A stretch of DNA of 64,000 nt from Mesostigma viride (GCA_009746045.1 RPFO01001128.1:1-64000); one strand, 5' to 3'. Shown: positions 40,039 to 50,636, numbered from the stretch's first letter. The notes: generated by a model not told the origin, from the letters alone. Numbers and translations: made by a program.

Positions 40039-41330
40039 GCAGGGGTGCGGTAATTATGCCCCTCACGTGACTGCGTGCGCGGAGATCGGCCTCCATTTAA
40101 CAGTACAGTACTGTATAAATTAAACCCCATTGTTGACAATAGAAGGCCATTCTGGTGAGCTTGCGCGCATGCAACATGCATCTCATAAAGCCGGGGAGTA
40201 TACATTTAGCGAATTGAGTGCATGATGCCGGAACCCGCCGAGCCAGTCCCTGAAAATTTAGATGGTTATTTACGCCGCAGGCCGCTGTCGTACATAGACG
40301 CCGTACGTATTCGTAGTACATGATGAACCATTCCTAGAGTTCATCTCAATTGCAAAGCCGATTGTTTTTTTACATTTTCCCTACATTTCTATACGCACCC
40401 GGCCAGTGGTCGTGGGGATCGGTAATGAATGCATCCGACCAACGTTCGGGGTGGCTTGCGCGTCGTATCAAATGGGAGGCAGGCGCCATGGATAGGACTT
40501 CTTGTGGGGGCGAGGGTCACACGTCAGCGTTCTGCCAGGGACTTAAGAACTCGCTGTGCAAATGCTTGGGAAGCTGGCGCCTGCACGGGGCCGGCATGCC
40601 ACACCTAAGGTCTGGCTGGCGGGGTGGCCACGTGGCTAGCGCTGCTTCATGTTGCTCAGTGAGATGTCGGGTCTAGTGCATGATATTGTCTCAAAAGCGC
40701 GTCTTTTTCCTCGGGGTCACCGTCTCAATGACCCTGTGGGCGACGCTAGGACCCTTGTCGCCGTGGTTGTATCGGAAAAGCCATACCACTACAGAAGTGG
40801 CCACTCACTAGGTGTTGTCACCAAGGCCTCGGCAGGCTGCTCCCTCCTCGCGCCTGTAACCGGCATGTTTGGGCATTCTTTGCAACGCCACAGGCAAGCC
40901 ATTTGTTAGCGGTAGAGTATATTGCTTGAGAATGCAGAGAGCCTTTGTGAGCAATGAATTGCTTGGTTCATCATTAGAAAATAGTTTTACCCTTCTTTAT
41001 CAACGTTCCTCTCACTGGCCGCGCCGCCAGTGACCGTTGGGTGCAGACCGTTGGCCCGAGGCCGCACGATGACAGGTAGCAGTCTAGTCACAGCATCGTG
41101 TGATCACAGATCAATGCACGCTGCGGTACGTTCCCTATCTAGGATACTCTAGTACCGTCCAATGACAGGACACTACGTATACTGGGTACTGACATCTGTC
41201 ACGTACCCCAGTACCCAAAGTACCTATCTATGGAAATGTATGTGACTCGACTAGCAATCCTATCTGCATAGCCCACGTGGTATTTATATTCACATACCAA
41301 CGTGGGTTTACAAGGCTTATTCATACGTTG
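40039..41330. other. Stretch right of gypsy-2 without recognised gene
   Basis: Small open frames only; no motif or homology recognised. A TATA-like GGTATTTATATTC lies near 41279. Confidence 0.4.
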
Positions 41331-41338
41331 TATTCACA

Positions 41339-41845
41339 ATGCCTTTGAGACTTAGTCTGCAGCAAAGCATGGAGACTAACTCCATCCTGTCCTTGCCCGG
41401 GCAACTATAGCACGCCATCTCCGACATGGTCGAATACGCGTGGTTCCACCAGGCCACATTGCGTTCTCTAGCATCCACCCCCACTTCCACCCCCGCCGCG
41501 CACGCCGCACGTTTCCTCGTCTTCACCTCATGCGTATCGGGCACCTGTGCCAGGGGGCTTTGGCGACTGTTTCAAGGGCATGGTGGTCGTCCTGTGCCTG
41601 GCGGTGGCCACGCGCCTTGTAGTCCTGCTCCTGTACCTCGCGGTGGCCATGCGCCGCATCCTGCTCCTCCACCACCCACGCATCCCGCTCCCACATGCCA
41701 TCAACGGGCACTCGCTGACCGACTGTTGGGACCCCTCGCTCCGCTAAACCAGCAAGGAGTGCGGCGGGGCCGGTGCTCAACGTGCTTGTGCTGGTGCCTC
41801 CCCATGCCTACTATGTGGATGGCCCCCCCTTCACTGGCGCTATAA
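41339..41845 (+). pseudogene. Possible degraded ORF, unknown
   Basis: From the ATG at 41339 one frame runs MPLRLSLQQSMETNSILSLP, meets a single TAG at about 41408, and continues (AISDMVEYAWFHQATL) through Pro-rich sequence to 41845. It may be the start of a retrotransposon gag or an old gene. No family assigned. Confidence 0.25.
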
Positions 41846-42000
41846 TAATCCCACTCGGACGGCGACCGGCTCGTGCGTGATGCGGCCGCCGTCGCATCCC
41901 CCAGGCTGCACCGGCCGCTGAACGATGTTGCTTGGAACAAGGTGCTGGACTCGGCCACCAGTTAGAAAGCCAAGCCCAAAGCTTGTGAGCTCTTGGTCTT

Positions 42001-42237
42001 TCACGCAGATCGAGTTGAGCCGATTGGTGGGGGACAGCAACCTTTAGCCCAAACACCAAGCCACACCTTGTTGGTCACTTCCACGTCCAATGTGGGCAAC
42101 CAGAGCGCGTGCTTCCGAGATAGCTTGGCCATCCCCATGACCATTGAAGCTATATGCCTCTTTGTTGCTCCTCGTTCCCATCGGCATGACGAGGCACGTT
42201 GCAGGCTTGCTAGCAAATCCTCAACGTCCACTGGCAT
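42001..42237 (-). CDS. Small ORF next to copia LTR remnant, unknown
   Basis: 78 residues on the minus strand with protein-like composition (ALWLPTLDVEVTNKVWLGVW). It lies just downstream of the minus copia LTR remnant, where a gag would begin if that LTR were a 5' LTR. No similarity to copia-1 Gag could be seen. A further frame with similar composition follows at 41840-42040. Confidence 0.2.
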   Translation of the reverse strand: MPVDVEDLLASLQRASSCRWERGATKRHIASMVMGMAKLSRKHALWLPTLDVEVTNKVWLGVWAKGCCPPPIGSTRSA

Positions 42238-42249
42238 CCTTGCAGAGCC

Positions 42250-43156
42250 AGGACGAACTGGATTTACCTAGCCACCTGCAACCTAGGAAGTACAGGACCT
42301 GTCACAAGCCTGCAAGACTTAGTATCCTTGCAGCCTTGTGCCAGTTCCAGTACCCCATCAGACGCAGGCTGCTGTCCCTCCTGGTCTACGTGGACCACAG
42401 TCACGTGATAGACAGGCTAAGCCTGTGCAGGCACGGCCTGCCACGTGTCCTGTCCACTACACCAGAGGATTGCACCCTCGCCGGCCGCGGACGGCTAGGA
42501 CTTTGGGACCTCATATCTTTCTCGTCCCTTGTCTGTTTCAGGCGATCAGCACGGCGTTGGAAAGGTCTTTCCAAACTGCATCCACTTAGCATATTGGCTA
42601 CCCAAAATGCTAACTCCAATCCTTTCTTCTTTTGGAGCTGGACCAGCTTGAAACAGCCTAATCTAGCTTGTGCCCATTCAGCCACAGACCGCTTGGTCCC
42701 TTGAGGTTGATCAGACCTGTCAGGGCCCAGGTTCCTGCCTTCCTTTTGGGAACACAACATATGTGCCCTTGGAACAGTCTAGGCATACTGGCCAGTGAAT
42801 CAGAGGTCACCCCAGGTTATCCCCTGACCCCTTGGTCAGCTCCCAACCTTTCCTTGGGAACTTGGTGTTGGATTAATGTCAAGGCACATTACCTAGTTCA
42901 ATGGCTGGGATTACAGGGTGCCAAGAACGTACTATTGTGAGTTCCTGGTCTTTCACAGTTATCACAGGCGCCCGTTCTTATGGCGCCCGCCTTGGCCAAC
43001 CTTTCCCTTCTGCTCAAAGAACCCAGGTAGCACCTATGTAAATGCTGCCTCCTTGGGGAGCCCATATGTCTTCACTGGGTGTTAGGCCCAGGAGTCATTC
43101 ATGCCAGGCTGTGGCTCTGCTGGGGAATAGAACCCCACCCCAACCTCCAGGTTTAA
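42250..43156 (-). repeat. Copia LTR remnant (copia-2)
   Basis: Read on the minus strand it has, in the same order as copia-1: GGGGTTCTATTCCCC (near 43120), the paired GGGCGCC block (42966-42996), AAGGATTGGAGTTAGC (near 42610) and TTTCCAACG (near 42560). It abuts a LINE ORF1 copy that is cut at 43157. Confidence 0.6.
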
Positions 43157-44258
43157 CGGTTAAGGAACGACAGCTTGTCCGCCATGTAGTTAAAGGTGAG
43201 GAGCACGGGTGCCGGGCCAGCCTTACCCCGCGCGTGGGGGAGGCGGACAGCCGGCATCCGCAGCTCACCAGTGACTTTCATGGGGGCAAGAATGTCGCGC
43301 TTAAATGCCGTGAGAAGAGTCGTCGAGGTCTCGTCTGCCGGCTGGTCGAAGTGCTTGACTATGACGTTGTGGCTGCGCTTGTCGAGCTCGGCCTCCTCAC
43401 GAAGGTCGATTGCTTGTTGCTTGAGCTGTGCCGCGATGGTGGAGCTAGGTGGTGGAGGTGGTGTGGTGCTTAAGCAAGTCCGCCCAGGTCTGGGTGGAAG
43501 GAGCATCGCTGGCAGGGCCAGCAGATGCCGGCTGGGCAGCGATGTCCTTCACCGTCTGGGCGGTGAGGCCTGCGGTGTCGTGCAGACACTCAAGGGCGAG
43601 GGCGGTGGCGTGGAGGCGCTTGTCGAGGTCGAGGAGCTGGGCCTTGATGTCGGCAGTGGAGGCGGAAATGGCAGTGGAGGTGGAGGCGACGGTGGTGGAA
43701 AGGTGAGGAAGCTCAGTAGCCAGCGTGCCTCCCATTGCTGCCACATCGACAGCAAGGGGGGTCACGTGCTGCTGGAAGGCTTCCGTAAGGATGGAACGGA
43801 GTGTGGGTGCGGAGATGGATGGAGCCCAGATTTCGCCGTCAGAGCGCTGGAGAAGGGAACAGAGGATGATGTGTTGGAGTCAGTGGGGGCGGGCGCACAC
43901 GAACAGAAAGCTGGATCCGCTGACCCAGGTGCCGTCAGGGCGGATGAGGCGATCGACCGGTGTCGTGGAGATGGAGGCACAGGTCGTAAAGCGAGGCGTA
44001 GTCCCCATAGAAGAGGCAATGCATGGCAGTTGCCGGGGACATGTTGGTCCAGTCGTGATCGTCGACCTTGAAAGGTTGGGGCCGAAAGCGCGGTTCTGTT
44101 GGGCACGGTTCTGCTGGGCGACTGCGTTTAGGATCAGGCGATGCCGATGGCGAGGCCGCAGGAGCCGAGTGCACTACCAATGCTTGAGTAGTGGCCTCCC
44201 TGCCTGGCAGGCCGGGCGGAACTGCAGCCGGAGCTGCAGGCGAATTTTCTTGGCTCAT
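43157..44258 (-). pseudogene. LINE ORF1-like protein, copy 1, truncated and frameshifted
   Basis: The ATG at 44258 begins an Ala/Pro-rich N-terminus (MSQENSPAAPAAVPPGLPG) with FKVDDHDWTNMSPATAMHCL. A frame change follows. Then comes a coiled-coil-like segment (ADIKAQLLDLDKRLHATALA) and an RNA-binding-like part (LDKRSHNVIVKHFDQ, RLPHARGKAGPAPVLLTF) that ends abruptly at LSFLNR beside the copia LTR. LINE ORF1 proteins bind element RNA. Copy 2 at 44817-45647 is homologous. The preceding bases to 44345 are probably the LINE 5' region. Confidence 0.65.
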
Positions 44259-44349
44259 CGGCGCCAGGCTGCGTTGCGTAGTCGAGCGTTGCTCGTCATA
44301 ATATTGTGTTTTAGCTTCGGAAAAATATATCAGCGTGTGCGTCTTAGAA

Positions 44350-44391
44350 ATTAATTAATTACTCGTGCTCCCGTTGGGGAGTCACGGAGCA
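44350..44391 (-). repeat. Minimal LINE-tail insertion: hairpin plus ATTA tail
   Basis: Only CTCGTGCTCCCGTTGGGGAG and a few bases are present, with ATTA repeats on both sides, inside the tail of S1 copy 2. It equals the final 30 bases of the LINE ends elsewhere. Confidence 0.65.
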
Positions 44392-44706
44392 TTAATTAAT
44401 TAATTAATTAATTAATTGGGAACATAACTCCGTTGGGAGTATTTGTAGCACATAGCCCAGAGAGGGGGCATATGAGCCTACAATACATTCTAAGCTACTT
44501 CCTGCAAGGGTGGGTATGTAAACGACCCTTGCTCTAGGTGCCCCAGGACACCTGCAGCCCCATGATCTATCAAGCTATGCCCAGCTAAGGGGGAGCCTAT
44601 CATGGGGGGGAAGATCAGCATAGCTATACAAGAGCTAGGGCATGGCCGGCTTCTCAGCAGAGAGTGACTCCCTGCATGGGCACTGCATAATGAAATAAAG
44701 CTAGGC
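44392..44706 (-). mobile_element. SINE-like S1, second copy
   Basis: Reverse orientation to 39703-40002 and similar over its whole length, including GCCCATGCAGGGAGTCACTC near the head and ACTCCCAACGGAGTTATGTT at the tail. The TSD is not clear because another tail is inserted here. Confidence 0.82.
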
Positions 44707-44816
44707 ATCGTCTGGAGTGTGGCTCATCATAGGCGCACATGTACATGACTAAAAATGCTAGGCCTCAGCTGGTATAGTGACTGTAGTAGGCGGGCATGTA
44801 CAAGGCCACGGTCTAA

Positions 44817-45646
44817 CTATTCTACACTACTGCTGCTGTATTCCCCTAGGCTGGGGCGTCTGGAGTCGCTGGGGCCGCGGTGGTCGAGGAGGTCGCGTGC
44901 CAGGGCTTGTGGCCGACGTAGATGGCCGCCCCCTTCCAGTACACCGGCTGGCCCGCCTTGGTCTGCCGGAGCTGGAGGTAGGTCGGCCATAGCTCCCGTC
45001 GCCGTTGTTGCTGTGCCAGGGCCCAAGTCGTCGTCCACGGTGAAGGGAGTGTTCTCGAGCCGCTTGCGGCGTCTGAGAAACGAAATCTTGTCCGATGGGC
45101 TCTCAAAGATGAGAAGAAGCGGAGGCGCCCCTGCCTTACCCCGCGCGCGGGGGAGGCGGTGGGCGGTCAGCTTAATCTCACCTAGAAGGCCCATGCGATC
45201 AAGGATTTCGCTCTCAAACGCACGTGCAAGCTTCTCGGAATTCTCACCTTCCACCATGTCGAAGTTCTTGAGTATGGCGTTGAGGCTGCGCTTGGCGAGC
45301 TCGCCCTCCTCGCGGAGGTCGAGCGTCTGCTGCTGGAGCTGTGCTGCGACGGCGGAGTAGGTGGAGGTGGCGTGCTGCTTAAGCATGTCCGCCCAGGTCG
45401 GGATGGGAGGAGCATCGCCGGCCAGGCCAGCCGGGGCTGGCTTGGCGGCAATGTCCTTCACCGCCTGGGCGGTGAGGCCTGCGGTGTTTTGCAGGACCTC
45501 GATGGCGATTGCATTGTCCTTAAGGCGCTGGTCAATGTCGAGGAGCTGGGCTTTGATGTCGGCGGTGGAGGTGGAGGTGGCAGTGGAGGTGGAGGCGCGC
45601 AAGGAGGGTGGAGGTGGAGGTGACGGTGGTGGAAAGGTGAGGGAGC
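44817..45646 (-). pseudogene. LINE ORF1-like protein, copy 2, interrupted by a solo LTR
   Basis: Homologous to copy 1: ADIKAQLLDIDQRLKDNAIA, then KRSLNAILKNFDMVEG, RLPRARGKAGAPPLLLIFES and SFLRRRKRLENTPFTVDDDL. One extra G near 45040 shifts the frame. The correct continuation (AQQQRRRELWPTYLQLRQ, WKGAAIYVGHKPW) is in another frame ending at 44846. This final pattern is typical of L1-clade ORF1 proteins. The N-terminal part continues beyond the solo LTR at 46344-46400. Confidence 0.7.
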
Positions 45647-45651
45647 TCAGT

Positions 45652-46343
45652 TGTAACGAACCCATCCGGGTCGTGCGAAAGATCCTATTGTTAAGGTAGG
45701 TTATTCCCGGTTTCTTGGCTAACCACGACCACTCTCTGGGAGTGGGATTAACGGAACAGGCGTGGCTTTAGGCCTGTTACGGCTCGCGGTGATTAATATT
45801 GCATTAATCTACACAACCTACATTTAGGATAGAGCTACCAAATGCAGTTGGAATTATGCCCCAGGTTCAGACAGGTGATAACACACTCATTTCATTCCGA
45901 ACCAAGAGGACGAGACTCTCGTCCTCGGACCAATTTCACCTAGGTCTGCCACCAAGCTGGCAAGGGGCGCCGACATGGCGCCGACCTTCCAGAGAATTCC
46001 GAAACATGCAGTCCACACAAGACCCTCGGGTCGACATCGACCCTCGCCAGGCTACAGAATCCACGCATGGGTACAATATCTCAACCAGCTATAAAGTACG
46101 CAGCGCGGCGCGACTGCACCGGCCTACTAGCTCTAGAAGTCTGATCTCATACATCAACCTAGGCCCAAAATAACCGGTCCGAATCACACAAACTATCATA
46201 GTTCCATACAAAAGTCCTGACCAAGGGACAATTCCCAAATTAAGTCCCGAAATGAGTCCCAAAGTCCTACGGACTATGACAACAAGCCAAAATACATAAT
46301 TTATTCCATTGTTGCGCCCGTTCCAAGGGTCGGGTTCGCAACA
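45652..46343 (-). repeat. Solo LTR of the gypsy-3 family
   Basis: 692 bases, TG...CA on the minus strand, flanked by the 5-bp TSD TCAGT (45647-45651 and 46344-46348). The flanking LINE ORF1 sequence is continuous if the LTR and one TCAGT are removed. Nearly identical to the gypsy-3 3' LTR at 55837-57226. An LTR-LTR recombination product. Confidence 0.92.
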
Positions 46344-46438
46344 TCAGTAGCCAGCGTGCCGCCCATTGCCGCCACATCTGCGGCAAGGGGGGCATCTACG
46401 GCAAGGGGGGCATCTACGGAGCATTAACCCCGATGGAT

Positions 46439-46504
46439 TAATTAATTAATTAATCGACACGTGACTGCGTCACGTGAGCATAAGTCCTCAGTGGGAGGGG
46501 AAAA
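46439..46504 (-). mobile_element. Very short LINE-type insertion with a third hairpin type
   Basis: 66 bases flanked by an 11-bp TSD CCCCGATGGAT (46428-46438 and 46505-46515). On the minus strand it ends CACGTGACGCAGTCACGTG (perfect 8-bp stem) and an ATTA repeat. Confidence 0.75.
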
Positions 46505-46515
46505 CCCCGATGGAT

Positions 46516-47580
46516 GGATGGATGCGCAAACAGTCCTACCGGTCTACTCTATCTACAACATCTATCTACAACATCAAAAGCCAACTAGTCTAAGCTCTCT
46601 ACCCTAGGGGACCTGTCTGGCGTGCCTCCCGTATGTTTGCACACGCGGGCGCTTCCCCACAGGAGGGGGTTCGTTGTCCTCTATGACCTGGGCCCACTTG
46701 GCCTTGGCCATCATCTTGTTCCAAATCACGGAGAGACCTAGCCCCCCCATGTCCTCGACTAGCTGAACATTCTTTGAAGGTGCGGGCCTTGCGGCGGCGA
46801 GCCTTGCTGGGCCCGGCCCACGTAAGGAGGTGCCGGCCAGGCTGAGCTGGGCGCAGCCCCGCGGGTGGGCCCCGTGAGGTGTCTACCTGGTTGGTGCGAG
46901 CTATGTGCCCTACTACTAGCTGCAGGCGCCGCTGGGTTAATGGCGCTGGTGATATATGGCATGCCGAGGTACAGGTCCTCATTGCGAACATGAGCAGCAT
47001 AGCCTACTCGGAAAATGGATCGCAGCATTTTGGTGACCGCGCCGTCCAGCTTGCGGGCCAGGGCGGCGGTGAGGGTCCACGTCTCGGCCCCGTACGTGAG
47101 AACAGGGAGGACGAGGACCTTAAACAGGTCCTGTTTCTCTATCTTGCCCAGGGGCTTGCGCGCCACCGGTAGGACTGATAGATTAGACCGGTAGGACTGT
47201 TTGCACCCATCCATCCATCCATCCATCGGGGTTAATGCTCCGTGACTCCCCAACGGGAGCACGAGTCTCATTAATTAATTAATTAATTAATTGCGCGCCA
47301 CAGGGCCCGGTATTAGCGTAAAGCGTGCCAGGCGAGGGAGATGCGGTGGTCCACATTTGCCTCGCAGCTGGGGAGGAGGCTCCCCAACAACTTGACGCGG
47401 TCCCTGTATGGGACGCGGGAGCCGTCAAGGAGAAAGAGGTCAGGCGGGGGCTGAGTGAGCCCAATCGCCAGAGCCTCTGTCTTCTTGCTGACCTCAAGCC
47501 CGACCGCACGGGCCTCGATTGCCAGGCAGTGAAGCCACGTCTGCACATGCTCGGAGCCCTTGAAGAGGGTGGTGTCTTAG
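46516..47580 (-). pseudogene. LINE reverse transcriptase C-terminal part, minus copy
   Basis: Two pieces (47302-47580 and 46516-47155) join at QYRALWR/KPLGKIEKQ once the insertion at 47167-47290 is removed. Visible are DTTLF just after the catalytic Asp pair region, LEVSKKTEALAIGL, VKLLGSLLPS, DHRISLAWHALR, LPVLTYGAETWTL and the end of the protein. The 5' truncation lies within the YXDD motif. These motifs are the thumb and C-terminus of non-LTR retrotransposon RT. Frameshifts follow after 46900. Confidence 0.8.
47167..47290 (+). mobile_element. 5'-truncated LINE end nested in another LINE
   Basis: 124 bases flanked by the 11-bp TSD TTGCGCGCCAC (47156-47166 and 47291-47301). It contains CATCCATCCATCCATCGGGG, then GTGACTCCCCAACGGGAGCAC and ATTA repeats. 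Confidence 0.9.
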
Positions 47581-47654
47581 AAAGACGAAGCGATAGGGAT
47601 ATTCACGGCCGAATTTGGTGCCAAACGTGAAAGTTATGAGCTCCGCCGTCAGCC

Positions 47655-48653
47655 ATGGCTACCTCGTGGCTCGTGCAGCCATTGGCCTGGCATGGGCCAG
47701 GCTTTCTTGTTGTTGCGCTGCTGGGCAGCCTGCTCCCCAGCTGCGAGGTTGATGTGGACCATCGCATCTCCCTCGCCTGGCACGCTTTACGTCAGTACCG
47801 GGCCCTGTGGCGCAAGCCCCTGGGCAAGATCGAGAAACAGGACCTGTTCAAGGTCCTCGTCCTTCCTGTTCTCACGTATGGCGCCGAGACGTGGACCCTC
47901 ACCGCCGACCTGGCCCGCAAGCTGGACGGCGCGGTCACCAGCATGCTGCGTTCCATTTTCAGAGTAGGATATGCTGCTCATGTCCGCAATGAGGACCTGT
48001 ACCAGGGCATGCCCTATATCACCAGCACCATTAAGCAACGCCGCCTGCAGCTTGTAGGGCACCTAGCTCGCACCAACCAGGTAGACACCTCACGGGGCCC
48101 CCCCGCAGGACTGCGACCAGCCCAGCCTGGCCGGCACCTCCTGACGTGGGCTGGGCCTAGTGATGTTAGACGCCGCAAGGCCCGCACCTTCAAGGAACAG
48201 CTAGTAGAGGACATGGGGGGCCTCGGCCTCTCCGTGATTTGGAAGAAGATGATGGACAAGGCCAAGTGGGCCCAGGTCATAGAGGACAATGAGCCCCCCC
48301 CAGTGGGGAAGCGCCCGCGTGTGCAATCCTGCGGGAGGCACGCCAGATAGCTCCCCCTCGGGCAGCGTGCGGCTGCCTAGATAGATGTTGTAGTTAGAAT
48401 GCTGTTAGATAGATGTAGTATGTAGCCAATGTAGATAGATTAGACCAGTAGGAATGTTTGCACCCATCCATCCATCCATCGGGGTTAATGCTCCGTGACT
48501 CCCCAACGGGAGCACGAGTCTAATTAATTAATTAATTAATTAATTAATTTCTTGTTGTGGAGGTTATTGCCCCTGAGGATAGCCGCTACACTACCGCCTC
48601 GTCTGCCATTACAGTAGAGGACAGCTCTAATGAGGATTACATCCCCCTCTAGT
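47655..48653 (+). pseudogene. Small ORF split by a LINE insertion, unknown
   Basis: An ATG-started frame (MATSWLVQPLAWHGPG) reaches the TSD TTTCTTGTTGT at 47703-47713. The second TSD copy (48548-48558) continues in the same frame with EVIAPEDSRYTTASS and an acidic end NEDYIPL before TAG. So a frame of about 50 codons existed before LINE-A inserted. It could be the last exon of a lost gene, since a splice-acceptor-like CAG precedes the ATG. Unidentified; chance is possible for so short a frame. Confidence 0.35.
47714..48547 (+). mobile_element. LINE-A, 5' truncated non-LTR retrotransposon
   Basis: Flanked by the 11-bp TSD TTTCTTGTTGT. It encodes the RT C-terminus in one frame to the stop at 48350: LLGSLLPSCEVDVDHRISLA, LPVLTYGAETWTL, RSIFRVGYAAHV, RRLQLVGHLARTNQVD, and a conserved C-terminus ending SCGRHAR. 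Then follow a 3' UTR with CATC repeats, the CTCCC-CAAC-GGGAG hairpin and ATTA repeats. The open frame suggests a recent insertion. Confidence 0.9.
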
Positions 48654-48661
48654 GACTATAT

Positions 48662-48962
48662 CAAGGAGACAACCCTCTAGTTTGAATACCGCATCCACTC
48701 TCTCTCCCTTCCTGGGACTGCCATGCAGAACAAGACGCGGTGGCAGAAGATTTTCAAGGCTCACACGCCCGACCCTGTGGGCAAGCCCCCTCCCCCCAAG
48801 ACGAGGAGGCGTTTTGACGAGTAGGGCAGTTAGGATTTTTCTAGACTAGATTAGCGTTAGGATAGTTAGATTACGCGGCTCTCCCCTTTCCACCACCCAT
48901 CAAGGAATATGTGCTACATGATCTCCCAACGGAGGCATGTTATAATTTTTTTTTTTTTTTAA
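48662..48962 (+). mobile_element. LINE-F, 5' truncated LINE end with 17-bp TSD
   Basis: Flanked by CCCTCTAGTGACTATAT at 48645-48661 and 48963-48979. It encodes only the last residues of a LINE protein (MQNKTRWQKIFKAHTPDPVG, ending RRRFDE) and a 3' UTR with ATCTCCCAACGGAGGCATG and an A/T-rich tail. Related to LINE-E. Confidence 0.9.
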
Positions 48963-48979
48963 CCCTCTAGTGACTATAT

Positions 48980-49358
48980 GGTTGGGGCATGATGCAGACG
49001 ATACTTGTAACTTTTGTGTAATTGTTTTTCTAATGAGATTAGCATCGTACTCCGTGGCATGCCCATGCGCATGACACGCAAAGTTCTTACTTACTTGGTT
49101 GTTGAAAAGATGATGGGAATTAAATACATTGCCAACGTAATAGAATGACAACAGCTATGAAGCGGAAAAATCAAACCTAGCACAAGAGCCAAGAGGCTGC
49201 CAATTGTAGCTGCCCACATGATCCCTGCCAGCAAAAACAAAGGCAAGGGCCGGGAAGGCTATACAATGCCCCCCACAGCGCCCTTTTATTATCATGGACA
49301 ACCAGCGGGTGGATGCGTCAACCCCTAGACGTCATTATGTATGTGCACGCTGCATTAT
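48980..49358. other. Spacer and 3' UTR region of PSAT
   Basis: No gene seen. A clear polyadenylation signal was not identified on the minus strand. Confidence 0.4.
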
Positions 49359-50636
49359 TTACGAATGCGCCTTGCGGAAGGCGTCCATGAGCTGCACCAG
49401 GCGCTCGACGCCCTCTAGCGGCATCGAGTTGTAGATGGACGCGCGCATGCCGCCCACGGAGCGGTGGCCCTTGAGCTGCACCAGCTTATGCGCCTCGGCC
49501 GCCGCCAGGAAAGGCTTGTCCAGGTCCGGGTTGGCCAGGGTGAAGGGCACGTTCATGAGGGAGCGCACCTTGGCGTCGACGGGGCACTTGTAGAAGCCAT
49601 TGCTGGCCTGGATCGCATCATAAAGGATCTTGGCCTTCTTCTCGTTGCGTTCCTTGGCTGCCGCTAGCCCGCCATTGCGGAGCAAGTAGTCAAACACGAG
49701 GCCGCACATGTAGATTGTGAACGCAGGGGGGGTGTTGTAGAGCGACTTGTCAGGGACGTGCGTGTTCCAGTCGAGCATGACGGGCGTCTCTGCGCGTGCC
49801 TTGCCCACCAGGTCATTGCGAACAATCACGATGGTCACGCCCGCAGGGCCGATGTTCTTCTGCGCACCCGCGTAGATGACGCCATACTTGCTCACGTCCA
49901 CGGGCTTGCTGCAAAAGTTGGACGACATGTCTGCCACCAGCGCAGCGCCAGTGGGCATTACAGGGTCATCCTTGAATTCCACCCCCTCGATGGTCTCGTT
50001 GTGGCAGATGTGCACGTACGCAGCATCCTTGCTCAATTTCCATTCACTGACGGGCTTCAACGTCGTGAACTTGGTGTCCTTGAGGTCAAGCGCAATGTTC
50101 ACCTTGGCGTACTTCTTGGCTTCTTTGGCGGCTTTGCTGCTCCACGAGCCGGACACGACGTAGTCGACTACCGTGTCCTTGGTAGCGGCCAGATTCAGCG
50201 GAACGGACGAAAATTGCGTGCTGGCGCCACCTTGAAGGAACAGAACGTGGTAATTATCCGGAATATTAAGCAGTTTCCGAAGATCAGCCTCCGCCTTGGC
50301 AATAATGCTTTCGAATTCCTTGCCTCTGTGGCTCATTTCCATCACCGACATGCCGCTTCCCTGCCAGTTCAGCAAATCCGCCTGCGCGGTCTGCAGGACC
50401 TCTAGCGGAAGAATGGCGGGGCCAGCTGCAAAATTGAAGACACGGCCTTCAGCGCTAGGCAAGGAAGAGACGCCCGCAAGTTTCTTGCTGTCGGGCTTCG
50501 CCGCCACACAAGTCACCATCTGCCTGGACGCCGCCGGGGCGGGATGCACCGGGTGGGCTGACCGGGTAAGAGGCTTCCCGGCCAAGAAACCCTTGCTCCT
50601 CAAAGTGAGCATCATGCTAGGAACAACTGCCGCCAT
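49359..50636 (-). CDS. PSAT: Phosphoserine aminotransferase, plastid-targeted, single exon
   Basis: 425 residues. It catalyses glutamate-dependent transamination of 3-phosphohydroxypyruvate to phosphoserine in the phosphorylated serine pathway, with PLP as cofactor. The ATG at 50636 was chosen because the Ser/Ala/Arg-rich first 60 residues look like a plastid transit peptide. The frame is open upstream to 50777, but that part lacks such character. The mature enzyme starts near [12 protein letters not shown] (67-77). Other landmarks are LFLQGGAST (132-140), HNETIEG (212-218), VADMSSNF (234-241) and [11 protein letters not shown] with the PLP lysine K260. The C-terminal [13 protein letters not shown] is intact. 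The length is normal for plant and algal PSAT. It has no introns, unlike RanBP1 nearby. LINE-F is downstream and an inverted-repeat element lies 290 bases upstream. Confidence 0.96.
   Translation of the reverse strand: MAAVVPSMMLTLRSKGFLAGKPLTRSAHPVHPAPAASRQMVTCVAAKPDSKKLAGVSSLPSAEGRVFNFAAGPAILPLEVLQTAQADLLNWQGSGMSVMEMSHRGKEFESIIAKAEADLRKLLNIPDNYHVLFLQGGASTQFSSVPLNLAATKDTVVDYVVSGSWSSKAAKEAKKYAKVNIALDLKDTKFTTLKPVSEWKLSKDAAYVHICHNETIEGVEFKDDPVMPTGAALVADMSSNFCSKPVDVSKYGVIYAGAQKNIGPAGVTIVIVRNDLVGKARAETPVMLDWNTHVPDKSLYNTPPAFTIYMCGLVFDYLLRNGGLAAAKERNEKKAKILYDAIQASNGFYKCPVDAKVRSLMNVPFTLANPDLDKPFLAAAEAHKLVQLKGHRSVGGMRASIYNSMPLEGVERLVQLMDAFRKAHS

Noticed and set aside
46244-46345. DNA transposon with TGTAACGAACCC/GGGTTCGCAACA inverted ends
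   Set aside because: The 5-bp TSD, TG...CA ends, and an identical unit beside a PPT in gypsy-3 show that it is a solo LTR.
47290-48350. One LINE with a 5' inversion by twin priming
   Set aside because: The minus piece continues to the LINE C-terminus and 3' UTR, and LINE-A has its own TSD, so these are two separate insertions head to head.
49758-50405. 215-residue ORF on the plus strand opposite PSAT
   Set aside because: Antisense shadow of a conserved, well-supported gene.
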